Under the pieces are notes generated by a model. The model did not search any database, was not told the DNA's origin, and saw nothing but the letters and a program-made list of their open reading frames with translations. 64,000 bases of DNA from Dokdonella_A sp963775445 (GTDB lineage: Bacteria; Pseudomonadota; Gammaproteobacteria; Xanthomonadales; Rhodanobacteraceae), in NCBI GenBank assembly GCA_963775445.1, contig CAVZIT010000004.1, positions 682,001 to 746,000 on the forward strand. Reading direction: 5' to 3'. A program made the translations under genes and the position numbers. Shown here piece after piece: positions 36,036 through 46,200 of the stretch; the first letter of the stretch is position 1; each line of letters begins with the position of its first letter.

Positions 36036-36177
36036 CCTTCGCTCCGCGCGAGGCGAAGCTTTCATGAAATGTCCGGCAGGGACGCCGGATTGTTCGGTCA
36101 TGGAGAACCGCATGAATAACAGAGGAGTCCCGCAGCCACCCGGCGTGCAGACGTTTGAACTCCAGGAGTAAACAGCA
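36036..36177 (+). promoter_or_regulatory. rplK leader region with hairpins
   Basis: This 142-bp gap holds CTTCGC/GCGAAG at its start and TCCGGC/GCCGGA (36072-36077 with 36084-36089) followed by TTGTT. In E. coli the L11-L1 leader carries the L1 autoregulatory site; whether one of these structures serves here is inference. AGGAG lies 9 bases before the rplK ATG. Confidence 0.4.
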
Positions 36178-36606
36178 ATGGCAAAGAAAGTCACCGGTTA
36201 CATCAAATTGCAAGTCAAGGCGGGTCAGGCGAATCCGTCGCCGCCGGTCGGCCCGGCGCTTGGCCAACGCGGTCTCAACATCATGGAGTTCTGCAAGGCG
36301 TTCAATGCTGCCACGCAGAAGCTCGAGCCCGGGCTGCCGATTCCTACCGTGATCACGGTTTATTCAGACCGCAGCTTCTCGTTCATCACCAAGACGCCGC
36401 CGGCCAGCATCCTGTTGAAGAAGGCAGTCGGTATCCAGTCGGGAAGCAAGCGCCCGAACACGGAAAAAGTGGGCAAGGTGACGCGCAAGCAACTCGAAGA
36501 AATCGCCAAGGCCAAGATGCCCGATCTGACCGCTGCCGACATGGATGCTGCCGTGCGCACCATTGCCGGCAGCGCGCGCAGCATGGGCCTGGTAACGGAG
36601 GCTTGA
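36178..36606 (+). CDS. rplK: 50S ribosomal protein L11
   Basis: This 142-residue protein forms the GTPase-associated centre of the 50S subunit with 23S rRNA. The N-terminal domain (KVTGYIKLQVKAGQANPSPP) binds L7/L12 and factors; the C-terminal domain (AKAKMPDLTAADMDAA, then GSARSMGLVTE) binds rRNA. It is followed after 2 bp by rplA, forming the usual L11-L1 pair. Confidence 0.97.
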   Translation: MAKKVTGYIKLQVKAGQANPSPPVGPALGQRGLNIMEFCKAFNAATQKLEPGLPIPTVITVYSDRSFSFITKTPPASILLKKAVGIQSGSKRPNTEKVGKVTRKQLEEIAKAKMPDLTAADMDAAVRTIAGSARSMGLVTEA

Positions 36607-36608
36607 AC

Positions 36609-37313
36609 ATGGCCAAGCCCAGCAAGCGTTACAAGGCTATCAGCGCGACCGTTTCCCCCGAGAAATCCTACGCGATCGAAGAGGCGTTGAAGCTCATCAA
36701 GGACAACGCCAAGGCGAAGTTTGTCGAGTCTGTGGATGTCGCCATCCGCCTCGGCATCGATGCGCGCAAGTCGGATCAGGGTGTGCGCGGTTCGGCCTTG
36801 CTGCCGCACGGAACCGGCAAGACGGTTCGCGTGGCGGTATTTTGCCCGCCGGGAGAAAAGGCCGAAGCAGCCAAAGCCGCCGGTGCGGATGCGGTCGGCA
36901 TGGAGGATCTGGCCGAGCGCATGCAGGGAGGAGATATCAATTTCGGCCGCGTGATCGCAACGCCCGATGCGATGCGCGTCGTAGGCAAACTCGGACAGTT
37001 GCTCGGCCCGCGTGGGCTGATGCCGAATCCGAAGGACGGTTCGGTCGCTGCCGACGTGGTAACTGCGGTCACCAACGCCAAGGCAGGTCAGGTGAAGTTC
37101 CGCAATGACAAAGGCGGCATCGTGCATTGCACGATCGGCAAGGCCAGTTTTGAAATCGACGCGCTCAAGGACAATTTGCATGCGCTCATTGCGGATCTGG
37201 TCAAGTCAAAGCCAGCCGCCGCCAAGGGACAGTTCCTGCAGAAGGTGTCGGTGTCGAGCACCATGGGCATCGGCGTGACGGTCGATCCGTCGTCTCTGGC
37301 CTTGGCAAAGTAG
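36609..37313 (+). CDS. rplA: 50S ribosomal protein L1
   Basis: This 234-residue protein of the L1 stalk helps release deacylated tRNA and is the usual translational repressor of the L11 operon. The conserved LLGPRGLMPNPKDGSV segment is present, as are GKTVRVAVFCPPGEKA and SVSSTMGIGVTVDPSSL. ATG 36609 (MAKPSKRYK) is the standard start; an in-frame TTG six bases earlier is disregarded. The 335 bp that follow are a leader for rplJ. Confidence 0.97.
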   Translation: MAKPSKRYKAISATVSPEKSYAIEEALKLIKDNAKAKFVESVDVAIRLGIDARKSDQGVRGSALLPHGTGKTVRVAVFCPPGEKAEAAKAAGADAVGMEDLAERMQGGDINFGRVIATPDAMRVVGKLGQLLGPRGLMPNPKDGSVAADVVTAVTNAKAGQVKFRNDKGGIVHCTIGKASFEIDALKDNLHALIADLVKSKPAAAKGQFLQKVSVSSTMGIGVTVDPSSLALAK

Positions 37314-37648
37314 CTTACTGGAAAAGTGCGGCCATGGATGGCCGCTTTCACGCGCGGGATCAGCGCAGTTTATTTGAGGGCGCTCGCCGCAAGGCGAAGC
37401 CGTCAAAGACCGCAGGCGACCGAAACGTTCGCGACCAGCCATGCCACGCAGCCCGCTGCGAAGGCTTCCGCGATCGGCAAGGTCTTAAACAAGAAGCAGC
37501 CTGCGTAGATGGTGTTGCCCGGATCTGGTTTATCTGGAACGGCCACCAGTCGTGGCGCCTCGCGGCGCCGGAGCCCGGAAGGATCCGGACTTTGTTGACT
37601 TTGGGAAGCGGTCGCACGGAGTGCGGCGCTTTCCGTTCGGAGGAAGCA
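37314..37648 (+). promoter_or_regulatory. rplJ leader region (likely L10 autoregulatory leader)
   Basis: This 335-bp region contains no gene. It begins with a palindromic hairpin GCGGCCAT/ATGGCCGC (37328-37345) of the dispersed family. Further on it holds GC-rich imperfect repeats around GGCGCC and CCGGA (37553-37590). In E. coli the L10-L7/L12 complex represses translation by binding a long rplJ leader; length and position agree, but I could not fold it. AGGAAG lies just before the rplJ ATG. Confidence 0.5.
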
Positions 37649-38176
37649 ATGGCGCTCAATCTTGCGCAAAAGAAGGAGGTCGTTGCCGAACTGGCGGATG
37701 TGGCTCAATCGGCACATTCCCTGGTCGCTGCCGAGTATGCCGGACTTACCGTCAGCCAGCTCACCGAGCTGCGCACGAAGGCCCGTCAGGGCGGGGTTTA
37801 TCTCAGGGTTGCGAAAAACACCCTGGCGTCCCGCGCGATGGAAGGCACGGACTATGAGTGCGTCAAGGACACACTCGTGGGGCCGCTGCTGTATGCCTTC
37901 TCGAAGGAAGATCCCGGTGCCGCCGGTCGTCTGATCAAGGATTTTGCCAAGACCCATGACAAGCTTCAGGCCCGTCTGGTAGCGATCGGAGGCAAGGCGT
38001 ATCCGGCATCCCATGTGGATGTACTCGCCTCGTTGCCGACCCGCGATCAAGCGCTCGGAATGCTGCTTGGCCTTTTGGCGCAACCCGCTACGCAACTGGT
38101 CCGTACCCTGGCCGAGCCCGCCGGCATGCTGGCGCGCACGCTCAACCAGGTGGCCGGCAACAAACAGGCAGCGTGA
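37649..38176 (+). CDS. rplJ: 50S ribosomal protein L10
   Basis: This 175-residue protein anchors L7/L12 dimers on the ribosome stalk. The N-terminal rRNA-binding domain carries YAGLTVSQLTELRTKAR and LRVAKNTLASRA; the C-terminal helix binds L7/L12. I chose ATG 37649 because AGGAAG precedes it and the start MALNLAQKKEVV matches the family; the frame extends upstream only as noise. rplL follows after 62 bp. Confidence 0.96.
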   Translation: MALNLAQKKEVVAELADVAQSAHSLVAAEYAGLTVSQLTELRTKARQGGVYLRVAKNTLASRAMEGTDYECVKDTLVGPLLYAFSKEDPGAAGRLIKDFAKTHDKLQARLVAIGGKAYPASHVDVLASLPTRDQALGMLLGLLAQPATQLVRTLAEPAGMLARTLNQVAGNKQAA

Positions 38177-38238
38177 CCGTCCGGCATCGTTAGCCATCCA
38201 GGTAATCCAATCAGATCGTACATTCAGGAGTTGAATCC

Positions 38239-38613
38239 ATGTCACTTAGCAACGAAGAAATCATCGATGCGATCGCCGGCAAGTCCCTCATGGAGGTGAT
38301 GGAGCTGGTCAAGGCGATGGAAGAAAAGTTCGGCGTCTCAGCCGCGGCGCCCGTGGCCATCGCTGCGGCCCCGGCAGCAGGCGGTGCCGCCGCCGAGGAG
38401 CAGACCGAATTCACCGTGGCGTTGAAGGCCATTGGCGAGAAGAAGGTCGAGGTCATCAAGGTGGTGCGCGCTATTACCGGCTTGGGTCTGAAGGAAGCCA
38501 AGGATCTCGTCGAATCAGCGCCGGCTACCGTCAAGGACAGCGTCAGCAAAGACGACGCCGCGAAATTCAAGAAGGATCTCGAAGCCGCAGGCGCATCCGT
38601 CGAGGTCAAGTGA
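38239..38613 (+). CDS. rplL: 50S ribosomal protein L7/L12
   Basis: This 124-residue acidic stalk protein has an N-terminal dimerisation domain (MSLSNEEIIDAIAGKSLMEV), an Ala-rich flexible hinge near residues 38-54, and the factor-binding C-terminal domain with KKVEVIKVVRAITGLGLKEA and GASVEVK. AGGAG lies upstream of the ATG. Confidence 0.97.
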   Translation: MSLSNEEIIDAIAGKSLMEVMELVKAMEEKFGVSAAAPVAIAAAPAAGGAAAEEQTEFTVALKAIGEKKVEVIKVVRAITGLGLKEAKDLVESAPATVKDSVSKDDAAKFKKDLEAAGASVEVK

Positions 38614-38928
38614 GAACAGGATTTTTCGCGCCGTTTCGCACATGGATGTGCACTGATCCGGCACCCGCAAGGTTGGATCCGGGTGATGCAGCACGCGTGC
38701 TGCTGAACTTCCGTCCATCAACCCGGGTGCGCGGCAGCTCCGTGTGAATCCAGGCCCGGGAGGCGCAAGCCTCTTGGGCCGCGCCTGTTGCAGGTCCATG
38801 GGAACGTGCATGGGAAATCGCAGTCTTCGCCCCCATCTGTAGCTTCTGCGACTCCCGATGCCCTCTTTCCATTCCGGTTTCTCCCTTGCGACGCACCGCC
38901 GTCGCACGCTGTACGAGGTATGCCCCGC
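38614..38928 (+). promoter_or_regulatory. Structured rplL-rpoB spacer
   Basis: The 315-bp gap has no gene but several strong structures. GCAGCACG/CGTGCTGC is a perfect 16-base palindrome (38688-38703) nested inside a wider GGGTGATG/CATCAACCC pairing. A 12-bp stem closed by a GCAA tetraloop lies at 38753-38780, with two G-U pairs. There is no T-run. In E. coli this spacer holds an attenuator and an RNase III site that set the ratio of ribosomal proteins to RNA polymerase; an analogous role is inferred. Confidence 0.55.
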
Positions 38929-41900
38929 ATGACCACGACGACCTATTCCTTTACCGAGAAAAAGCGGATCCGCAAGGATTTCGGCAAGCGGCCGCCGGTG
39001 CTTGAGGTTCCTTATCTGCTCGCGATCCAGGTCGATTCCTATCGCGAGTTTCTGCAAGATGAGGGCAATCCGGCCAAACGCGAAGACAAGGGCCTGCACG
39101 CCGCCTTGCAATCGGTGTTCCCGATATCGAGCTACTCGGGCAGCGCGGCGCTCGAGTACGTCAGTTACCGTCTTGGCGAGCCCGCGTTCGACGAGCGCGA
39201 GTGCCGCTCGCGCGGCATGTCCTACGGCGCGCCACTGCGCGTCACTGTGCGCCTTGTGATCTACGATCGCGAGTCCTCGACCAAGGCGATCAAGTACGTC
39301 AAGCAGCAGGAAGTTTACATGGGCGAAATTCCGCTCATGACCGGCACCGGTACGTTCATTGTCAATGGAACCGAGCGCGTCATCGTGTCACAGCTGCACC
39401 GCTCGCCCGGCGTGTTCTTCGATCACGACCGTGGCAAGACGCACAGCTCCGGCAAGTTGCTTTATTCCGCCCGCGTGATTCCCTATCGCGGCTCGTGGCT
39501 CGATTTCGAATTCGATCCGAAAGACGCTCTGTTCACGCGCATCGATCGACGCCGCAAGTTGCCGGTGACGGTGTTGCTGCGCGCGCTCGGCTACAACGAC
39601 GCGGAAATGCTGGATATCTTCTTCGAGAAGAACATCTTTCATCTCGGCAAGAAAGACGGCGCGAAGCTCGAACTGGTCGCCGAGCGGCTGCGTGGCGAGA
39701 CACTCAATTTCGATTTGCACGCGGGCAAGGACGTGCTGGTCGAGTCGGGCAGGCGCATTACCGCGCGCCACGTGCGCGCGCTCGAAGCGGCGAAAATCAA
39801 ATCGCTCGATGTGCCGGATGAGTACCTGCTCGGCCGCATCCTGGCTCATGACGTCCCGAACAAGGCAACCGGTGAATTGCTGGCTAGTGCCAACGACGAG
39901 ATCAACGAGACCCATATCGAGGCGTTCCGCAAGGCGGGCGTCGACAAACTCGCCACGTTGTGGGTCAATGATCTCGATCGCGGCCCCTATATTTCGCAAA
40001 CCTTGCGTGTCGATCCGACGCGCACGCCGCTCGAGGCGCTGGTTGAAATCTACCGCATGATGCGGCCGGGGGAACCGCCGACCAAGGAGGCGGCGCAGAA
40101 CCTGTTCCAGAATCTGTTCTTTTCCACCGAACGCTACGATCTCGATCGCGTCGGCCGCATGAAATTCAACCGTCGTGTCGGGCGCAAGGACGACAAAGGC
40201 CCGGGCATCCTGTACGACGCCAAGTATTTTGGCGAGCGCAACGACGAAACCTCCAAGGCGCTGGTCAAGGAATTCGGCAAGGGCTCCGATATCCTCGACG
40301 TGCTCAAGGTCCTGATTGAAATCCGCAACGGGCGCGGCGTGGTCGACGACATCGATCATCTGGGCAATCGGCGCGTGCGATCGGTCGGCGAAATGGCCGA
40401 GAACGTATTCCGCATCGGTCTGGTGCGGGTGGAACGCGCGGTCAGGGAGCGTCTTTCGCTTGCAGAAGCCGACAACCTGGGGCCACAGGACCTGATCAAT
40501 GCCAAGCCGGTTGCGGCTGCCATCAAGGAGTTTTTCGGCTCCTCGCAGCTCAGCCAGTTCATGGACCAGAACAATCCGTTGTCGGAAGTCACGCACAAGC
40601 GCCGCGTTTCGGCGCTGGGTCCGGGCGGCTTGACTCGAGAGCGTGCCGGCTTCGAAGTCCGCGACGTGCATCCAACCCACTACGGGCGCGTATGCACGAT
40701 CGAAACTCCGGAAGGCCCGAATATCGGATTGATCAATTCGCTGGCTGTCTATGCGCGAACCAACGAATACGGCTTCCTCGAGACGCCGTATCGCAAGGTG
40801 GCCCACGGCAAGATCGGCAATCAGGTCGAATACCTGTCGGCCATCGATGAAGGCGAATACGTGATCGCCCAGGCCAACTCGCCGCTGGCGAGCGACGGCA
40901 CCTTCACCGAGGAGTTTGTCGCCTGCCGTTATCGTGGTGAATCGGAATTGCGTGCGCCCTCGGAAATCCAGTTCATGGACGTATCGCCCATGCAGACGGT
41001 CTCGGTGGCCGCCGCGCTGGTGCCGTTCCTCGAGCACGATGACGCGAATCGCGCGCTCATGGGCGCCAACATGCAGCGCCAGGCGGTGCCTACACTGCGC
41101 GCCCAGACACCGTTGGTCGGAACGGGCATCGAGCGTGCAGTGGCGCGCGATTCCGGAGTCACCGTCGCGGCGAGCCGCGGCGGTGTGATCGACCAGGTCG
41201 ACGCCGGGCGCGTGGTCGTCAAGGCGCATGACGCCGAGTTCGGCGAAAACGATGCCGGGGTCGACATCTACACGCTCACCAAGTACACGCGCTCCAACCA
41301 GAACACCAATCTCAATCAGCGTCCGCTGGTCAAGGTCGGCGACAAGGTGGAAAAGAACGACGTGCTGGCCGATGGTGCGTCCACGGATCTCGGAGAACTC
41401 GCGCTCGGGCAGAACATGCTGGTCGCATTCATGCCGTGGAATGGCTACAACTTCGAAGACTCGATCCTCATCTCCGAACGGGTGGTGCAGGAGGATCGCT
41501 ACACCACCATCCACATCGAGGAGCTGACCTGCCAGGCGCGCGACACCAAGCTCGGTCCGGAGGAAATCAGCGCCGATATCCCGAACGTCGGCGAACAGGC
41601 GCTCGCGAGGCTCGACGAATCGGGCGTGGTCTACATTGGTGCCGAGGTGAAGGCGGGCGACATCCTGGTTGGAAAGGTCACGCCGAAAGGCGAGTCACAG
41701 CTGACGCCGGAGGAAAAACTGCTGCGCGCGATCTTCGGCGAGAAGGCATCCGATGTGAAGGATTCGAGCCTGCGCGTGCCACCCGGAATGGACGGCACCG
41801 TGATCGATGTCACCGTATTCACTCGCGACGGAATCGAGAAGGACAAGCGTGCGCGCCAGATCGAGGAAATGGAGATCAAGCGCATCAAGAAGGACTTCGA

Positions 41901-43095
41901 CGATCAGTTCCGCATTCTCGAAGGCGCGATCTACAACCGCATGCGTGCGATGCTGGTTGGCAAGCCCGCCAATGGTGGGCCGCAGGGGCTCAAGAAGGGC
42001 GCCGCGATCACCGGCGAGTATCTCGACGGCTTGAAGAAGGACGAATGGTTCGCGATCCGCATGAAGGATGAGGACACGGCGGACTTTCTCGAGAAGGCGC
42101 AGGAGCAGATCAAGCGCCACAAGGACGATTTCGACCAGCGCTTCAAGGCCAAACAGGCCAAGATTACTGCGGGCGATGATCTCGCCCCGGGCGTGCTCAA
42201 GATGGTCAAGGTGTATCTGGCCGTCAAGCGTCGCATCCAGCCTGGCGACAAGATGGCCGGCCGCCACGGCAACAAGGGTGTCGTGTCGATGATCGTGCCG
42301 GTCGAGGACATGCCATACGGTACCGATGGCCGGCCTGTGGATATCGTGCTCAATCCGCTCGGCGTGCCTTCCCGAATGAATATCGGACAGATTCTGGAAA
42401 CCCATCTCGGCTGGGCGGCCAAGGGGCTGGGAGAAAAGATCCAGCGCATGCTCGAATCGAACCAGAAGGTCAGCGAGCTGCGCAAGTTCCTCGACCAGAT
42501 CTACAACCACTCCAAGGACGGGGGGGCTGGCCACAAGGTCAATCTGAAGTCACTTGACGATAACGAACTGCTGGAGCTGGCTCGCAACCTGCAACACGGC
42601 GTGCCGATGGCGACGCCGGTGTTCGATGGAGCGTACGAGAGCGAAATCAAGGCGATGCTCAAGCTGGCCGATTTGCCCGAGTCCGGGCAGACCACCTTGA
42701 TCGACGGGCGTACCGGCGAGGCGTTCGACCGACCCGTGACAGTCGGCTACATGCACATGCTCAAGCTCAACCATCTGGTCGACGACAAGATGCATGCGCG
42801 ATCGACCGGCCCGTATTCGCTGGTCACCCAGCAACCGCTCGGTGGCAAGGCCCAGTTCGGCGGTCAGCGATTCGGCGAAATGGAAGTCTGGGCGCTCGAG
42901 GCCTACGGCGCGGCGTACACGCTGCAGGAAATGCTGACGGTGAAGTCCGACGATGTATCCGGACGCAACCAGATGTACAAGAACATCGTCGATGGCGATC
43001 ACGAAATGGTGGCTGGCATGCCCGAATCGTTCAACGTGCTGGTCAAGGAAATCCGCTCGCTTGCGATCAACATGGAACTAGAGGAATCCAGTTGA
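38929..43095 (+). CDS. rpoB: DNA-directed RNA polymerase subunit beta
   Basis: This 1388-residue beta subunit starts at ATG 38929 (MTTTTYSFTEKKRIRKDFG); an ATG nine bases earlier sits too close to its GAGG. The rifampicin region LSQFMDQNNPLSEVTHKRR and the following VSALGPGGLTRERAG are wild-type in sequence. The active-site segments include GYNFEDSILISERVV and the C-terminal KAQFGGQRFGEMEVWALEAYG. The length resembles Xanthomonas (about 1383) more than E. coli (1342). The 127-bp gap to rpoC is short. Confidence 0.97.
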   Translation: MTTTTYSFTEKKRIRKDFGKRPPVLEVPYLLAIQVDSYREFLQDEGNPAKREDKGLHAALQSVFPISSYSGSAALEYVSYRLGEPAFDERECRSRGMSYGAPLRVTVRLVIYDRESSTKAIKYVKQQEVYMGEIPLMTGTGTFIVNGTERVIVSQLHRSPGVFFDHDRGKTHSSGKLLYSARVIPYRGSWLDFEFDPKDALFTRIDRRRKLPVTVLLRALGYNDAEMLDIFFEKNIFHLGKKDGAKLELVAERLRGETLNFDLHAGKDVLVESGRRITARHVRALEAAKIKSLDVPDEYLLGRILAHDVPNKATGELLASANDEINETHIEAFRKAGVDKLATLWVNDLDRGPYISQTLRVDPTRTPLEALVEIYRMMRPGEPPTKEAAQNLFQNLFFSTERYDLDRVGRMKFNRRVGRKDDKGPGILYDAKYFGERNDETSKALVKEFGKGSDILDVLKVLIEIRNGRGVVDDIDHLGNRRVRSVGEMAENVFRIGLVRVERAVRERLSLAEADNLGPQDLINAKPVAAAIKEFFGSSQLSQFMDQNNPLSEVTHKRRVSALGPGGLTRERAGFEVRDVHPTHYGRVCTIETPEGPNIGLINSLAVYARTNEYGFLETPYRKVAHGKIGNQVEYLSAIDEGEYVIAQANSPLASDGTFTEEFVACRYRGESELRAPSEIQFMDVSPMQTVSVAAALVPFLEHDDANRALMGANMQRQAVPTLRAQTPLVGTGIERAVARDSGVTVAASRGGVIDQVDAGRVVVKAHDAEFGENDAGVDIYTLTKYTRSNQNTNLNQRPLVKVGDKVEKNDVLADGASTDLGELALGQNMLVAFMPWNGYNFEDSILISERVVQEDRYTTIHIEELTCQARDTKLGPEEISADIPNVGEQALARLDESGVVYIGAEVKAGDILVGKVTPKGESQLTPEEKLLRAIFGEKASDVKDSSLRVPPGMDGTVIDVTVFTRDGIEKDKRARQIEEMEIKRIKKDFDDQFRILEGAIYNRMRAMLVGKPANGGPQGLKKGAAITGEYLDGLKKDEWFAIRMKDEDTADFLEKAQEQIKRHKDDFDQRFKAKQAKITAGDDLAPGVLKMVKVYLAVKRRIQPGDKMAGRHGNKGVVSMIVPVEDMPYGTDGRPVDIVLNPLGVPSRMNIGQILETHLGWAAKGLGEKIQRMLESNQKVSELRKFLDQIYNHSKDGGAGHKVNLKSLDDNELLELARNLQHGVPMATPVFDGAYESEIKAMLKLADLPESGQTTLIDGRTGEAFDRPVTVGYMHMLKLNHLVDDKMHARSTGPYSLVTQQPLGGKAQFGGQRFGEMEVWALEAYGAAYTLQEMLTVKSDDVSGRNQMYKNIVDGDHEMVAGMPESFNVLVKEIRSLAINMELEESS

Positions 43096-43222
43096 GGGTG
43101 AACCGGGATCGCAACATCCGGGCTGGGGGCATCAGTGCTTCCCAGTTTGGAGGTTCTTTCCCCGCCTCCGGACTTCAGCTTTTGACCCTCGTTCCAGAAT
43201 TACTCCGATTGGAGACGGCACC

Positions 43223-46200
43223 ATGAAAGATTTGCTCAATCTGTTCAATCAGCAGCGCCAGTCGCTGGATTTTGATTCGATCAAGATCGCGTTGGCGTCA
43301 CCGGATCTGATCCGCTCCTGGTCCTTCGGTGAAGTGAAAAAGCCCGAGACCATCAATTACCGCACGTTCAAGCCGGAGCGCGATGGCCTGTTCTGCGCGG
43401 CGATCTTCGGGCCGGTGAAGGACTACGAGTGCCTGTGCGGCAAGTACAAGCGCATGAAGCACCGTGGAGTGGTCTGCGAAAAGTGCGGTACCGAGGTCAC
43501 GCTGGCAAAAGTCCGCCGCGAGCGCATGGGTCATATCGAACTGGCCAGCCCGACTGCGCACATCTGGTTCCTCAAGTCGCTGCCATCGCGTATCGGCCTG
43601 ATGCTCGACATGACCTTGCGCGACATCGAGCGCATCTTGTATTTCGAAGCGTATGTCGTTGTCGATCCGGGACTGACCACGCTCGAGCGCGGGCAGTTGC
43701 TCAACGAAGAGCAGTATCTGCAATCGGTGGAAGAGCACGGTGACGAGTTCGATGCACGCATGGGCGCCGAAGCCGTTTACGAGCTTCTCAAGACCATCGA
43801 TCTCGGCCAGGAAATGATCCGCCTGCGCGAGGAAATCGCATCGACCAACTCGGAAACCAAGCTCAAACGGCTGAGCAAGCGCATCAAGCTCGTCGAAAGC
43901 TTCAGTGAGTCGGGAAACCGTCCCGAGTGGATGGTGCTGACCGTGCTGCCGGTGTTGCCACCTGATTTGCGTCCCTTGGTGCCGCTCGAAGGTGGGCGTT
44001 TTGCAACATCGGATCTCAATGATCTGTATCGGCGCGTGATCAATCGCAACAACCGCCTCAAAAGGCTGCTCGAGCTCAACGCGCCGGACATCATCGTGCG
44101 CAACGAGAAGCGCATGCTGCAGGAAGCGGTCGATGCGCTGATGGACAACGGCCGCCGCGGCCGCGCCATCACCGGTACCAACAAGCGCCCGCTCAAGTCG
44201 CTGGCGGACATGATCAAGGGCAAGCAGGGGCGTTTTCGCCAGAACCTGCTCGGCAAGCGCGTCGACTATTCCGGCCGTTCGGTCATCGTCGTCGGCCCGA
44301 CGCTCAAGCTGCACCAATGCGGTTTGCCGAAGAAGATGGCGCTGGAACTGTTCAAGCCGTTCATCTTCTCGAAGCTGCAGCGGCGCGGATTGGCAACCAC
44401 TATCAAGGCGGCCAAGAAACTGGTCGAACGCGAAAGCGCCGAGGTGTGGGACATACTCGAAGAAGTCATCCGCGAACATCCGGTGCTGTTGAACCGGGCG
44501 CCGACCCTGCATCGCCTGGGTATCCAGGCGTTCGAACCGGTGTTGATCGAAGGCAAGGCGATCCAGCTGCATCCGCTCGTCTGCACCGCGTTCAACGCCG
44601 ACTTCGATGGCGACCAGATGGCCGTGCATGTGCCGCTTTCGCTGGAAGCCCAGCTCGAAGCGCGCGCACTGATGATGTCGTCCAACAATATCCTGTCGCC
44701 GGCGAATGGCGAGCCGATCATCGTGCCGACCCAGGACGTGGTGCTGGGTTTGTATTACATGACGCGCGGGCTAGAAAACGCCAAAGGCGAGGGCATGGCG
44801 TTCACCAATGTGGCCGAGGTCCATCGGGCCTACGAAAATCGCGCGGTGGAACTTCACGCCAAGGTTCGGGTGCGCATCAGCGAGACCGAGATCGACGCGG
44901 ACGGCAATAGGAGCCAGGTAACACGGCTGACCGAGACCACGGTTGGACGCGCACTGCTGGCGGAAATCCTGCCGGCCGGCATGGCCTTTTCGCTGATCAA
45001 TACGGAACTGACCAAGAAGGCGATTTCCCGCCTGATCAACGCGTGTTACCGCACACTCGGCCTCAAGGATACGGTGGTCTTCGCCGACCAGCTCATGTAC
45101 ACGGGATTCCACTACGCGACTCGTGCCGGCATTTCGATCGGCATCGACGACATGAAGATTCCGCCCGAGAAGAAGACCATTCTGGCCGGCGCCGAAAAGG
45201 ACGTTGTCGAAATACAGGAGCAGTACCAGTCGGGCCTCGTGACGGCCGGCGAGCGCTACAACAAGGTCGTCGATATCTGGTCTCGTACCAACGAGCAGAT
45301 CGCCGCGGCCATGTTGAAAGGTATCGGAACCGATATCGTCACCACGGCCAAGGGAGAAACAATCGACCAGAAATCGATGAATTCGCTGTTCATCATGGCG
45401 GACTCCGGCGCGCGTGGTAGTGCTGCGCAGATTCGCCAGTTGGCCGGCATGCGCGGACTGATGGCCAAACCGGATGGGTCGATCATCGAGACGCCGATCA
45501 AGGCCAATTTCCGCGAGGGCCTTGATGTCCAGCAGTACTTCAACTCCACCCACGGCGCGCGCAAGGGCTTGGCCGATACGGCGCTCAAGACCGCAAACTC
45601 GGGTTATCTGACGCGACGTCTGGTCGATGTTGCGCAGGACGTCGTCGTGGTGGAAGGTGACTGCGGGACCGATAACGGACTGACCATGACGCCTATCGTC
45701 GAGGGCGGAGACGTCGTCGAGCCGCTGCGTGAGCGCGTGCTGGGTCGCGTGGCGGCCGAGGATGTCTATGCGCCGGGGAATGACGATGATCCGATCGTGC
45801 TGCGCAATACGCTGCTCGACGAAAGCATGGTGCAGCGTCTTGAAGCGGACGGCGTGCAGACGTTGAAGGTTCGCTCGCCGATCACATGCGAAGCCCGTTT
45901 CGGCGTGTGCGCCCGTTGTTATGGACGCGACCTCGCGCGCGGTCACCTGGTCAACATGGGCGAAGCGGTGGGCGTGATCGCCGCGCAGTCGATTGGCGAG
46001 CCTGGCACGCAGCTGACGATGCGCACGTTCCACATCGGCGGTGCAGCCTCACGTGCCGCGGCCGTGGACAGCGTGCAGGTCAAGACCACGGGTACGCTCA
46101 AATTCAACAACCTCAAGACCGTGCAGCACAGTGCCGGTCACCTGGTGGCCGTATCGCGCTCAGGGGAGTTGTCCATCATGGATGCCCACGGTCGCGAGCG

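Noticed and set aside
38788..38928. N-terminal extension of RpoB by 47 residues
   Set aside because: The in-frame extension covers the structured spacer and has no homology to RpoB; MTTTTYSFTEKK at 38929 is the family start.
39388..41514. 708-codon minus-strand frame inside rpoB, and similar long antisense frames in rpoC, tuf and the DUF11 gene
   Set aside because: High GC removes stop codons in antisense frames. The sense frames are clearly the real genes, and the antisense products are His/Arg-rich with no domain features.
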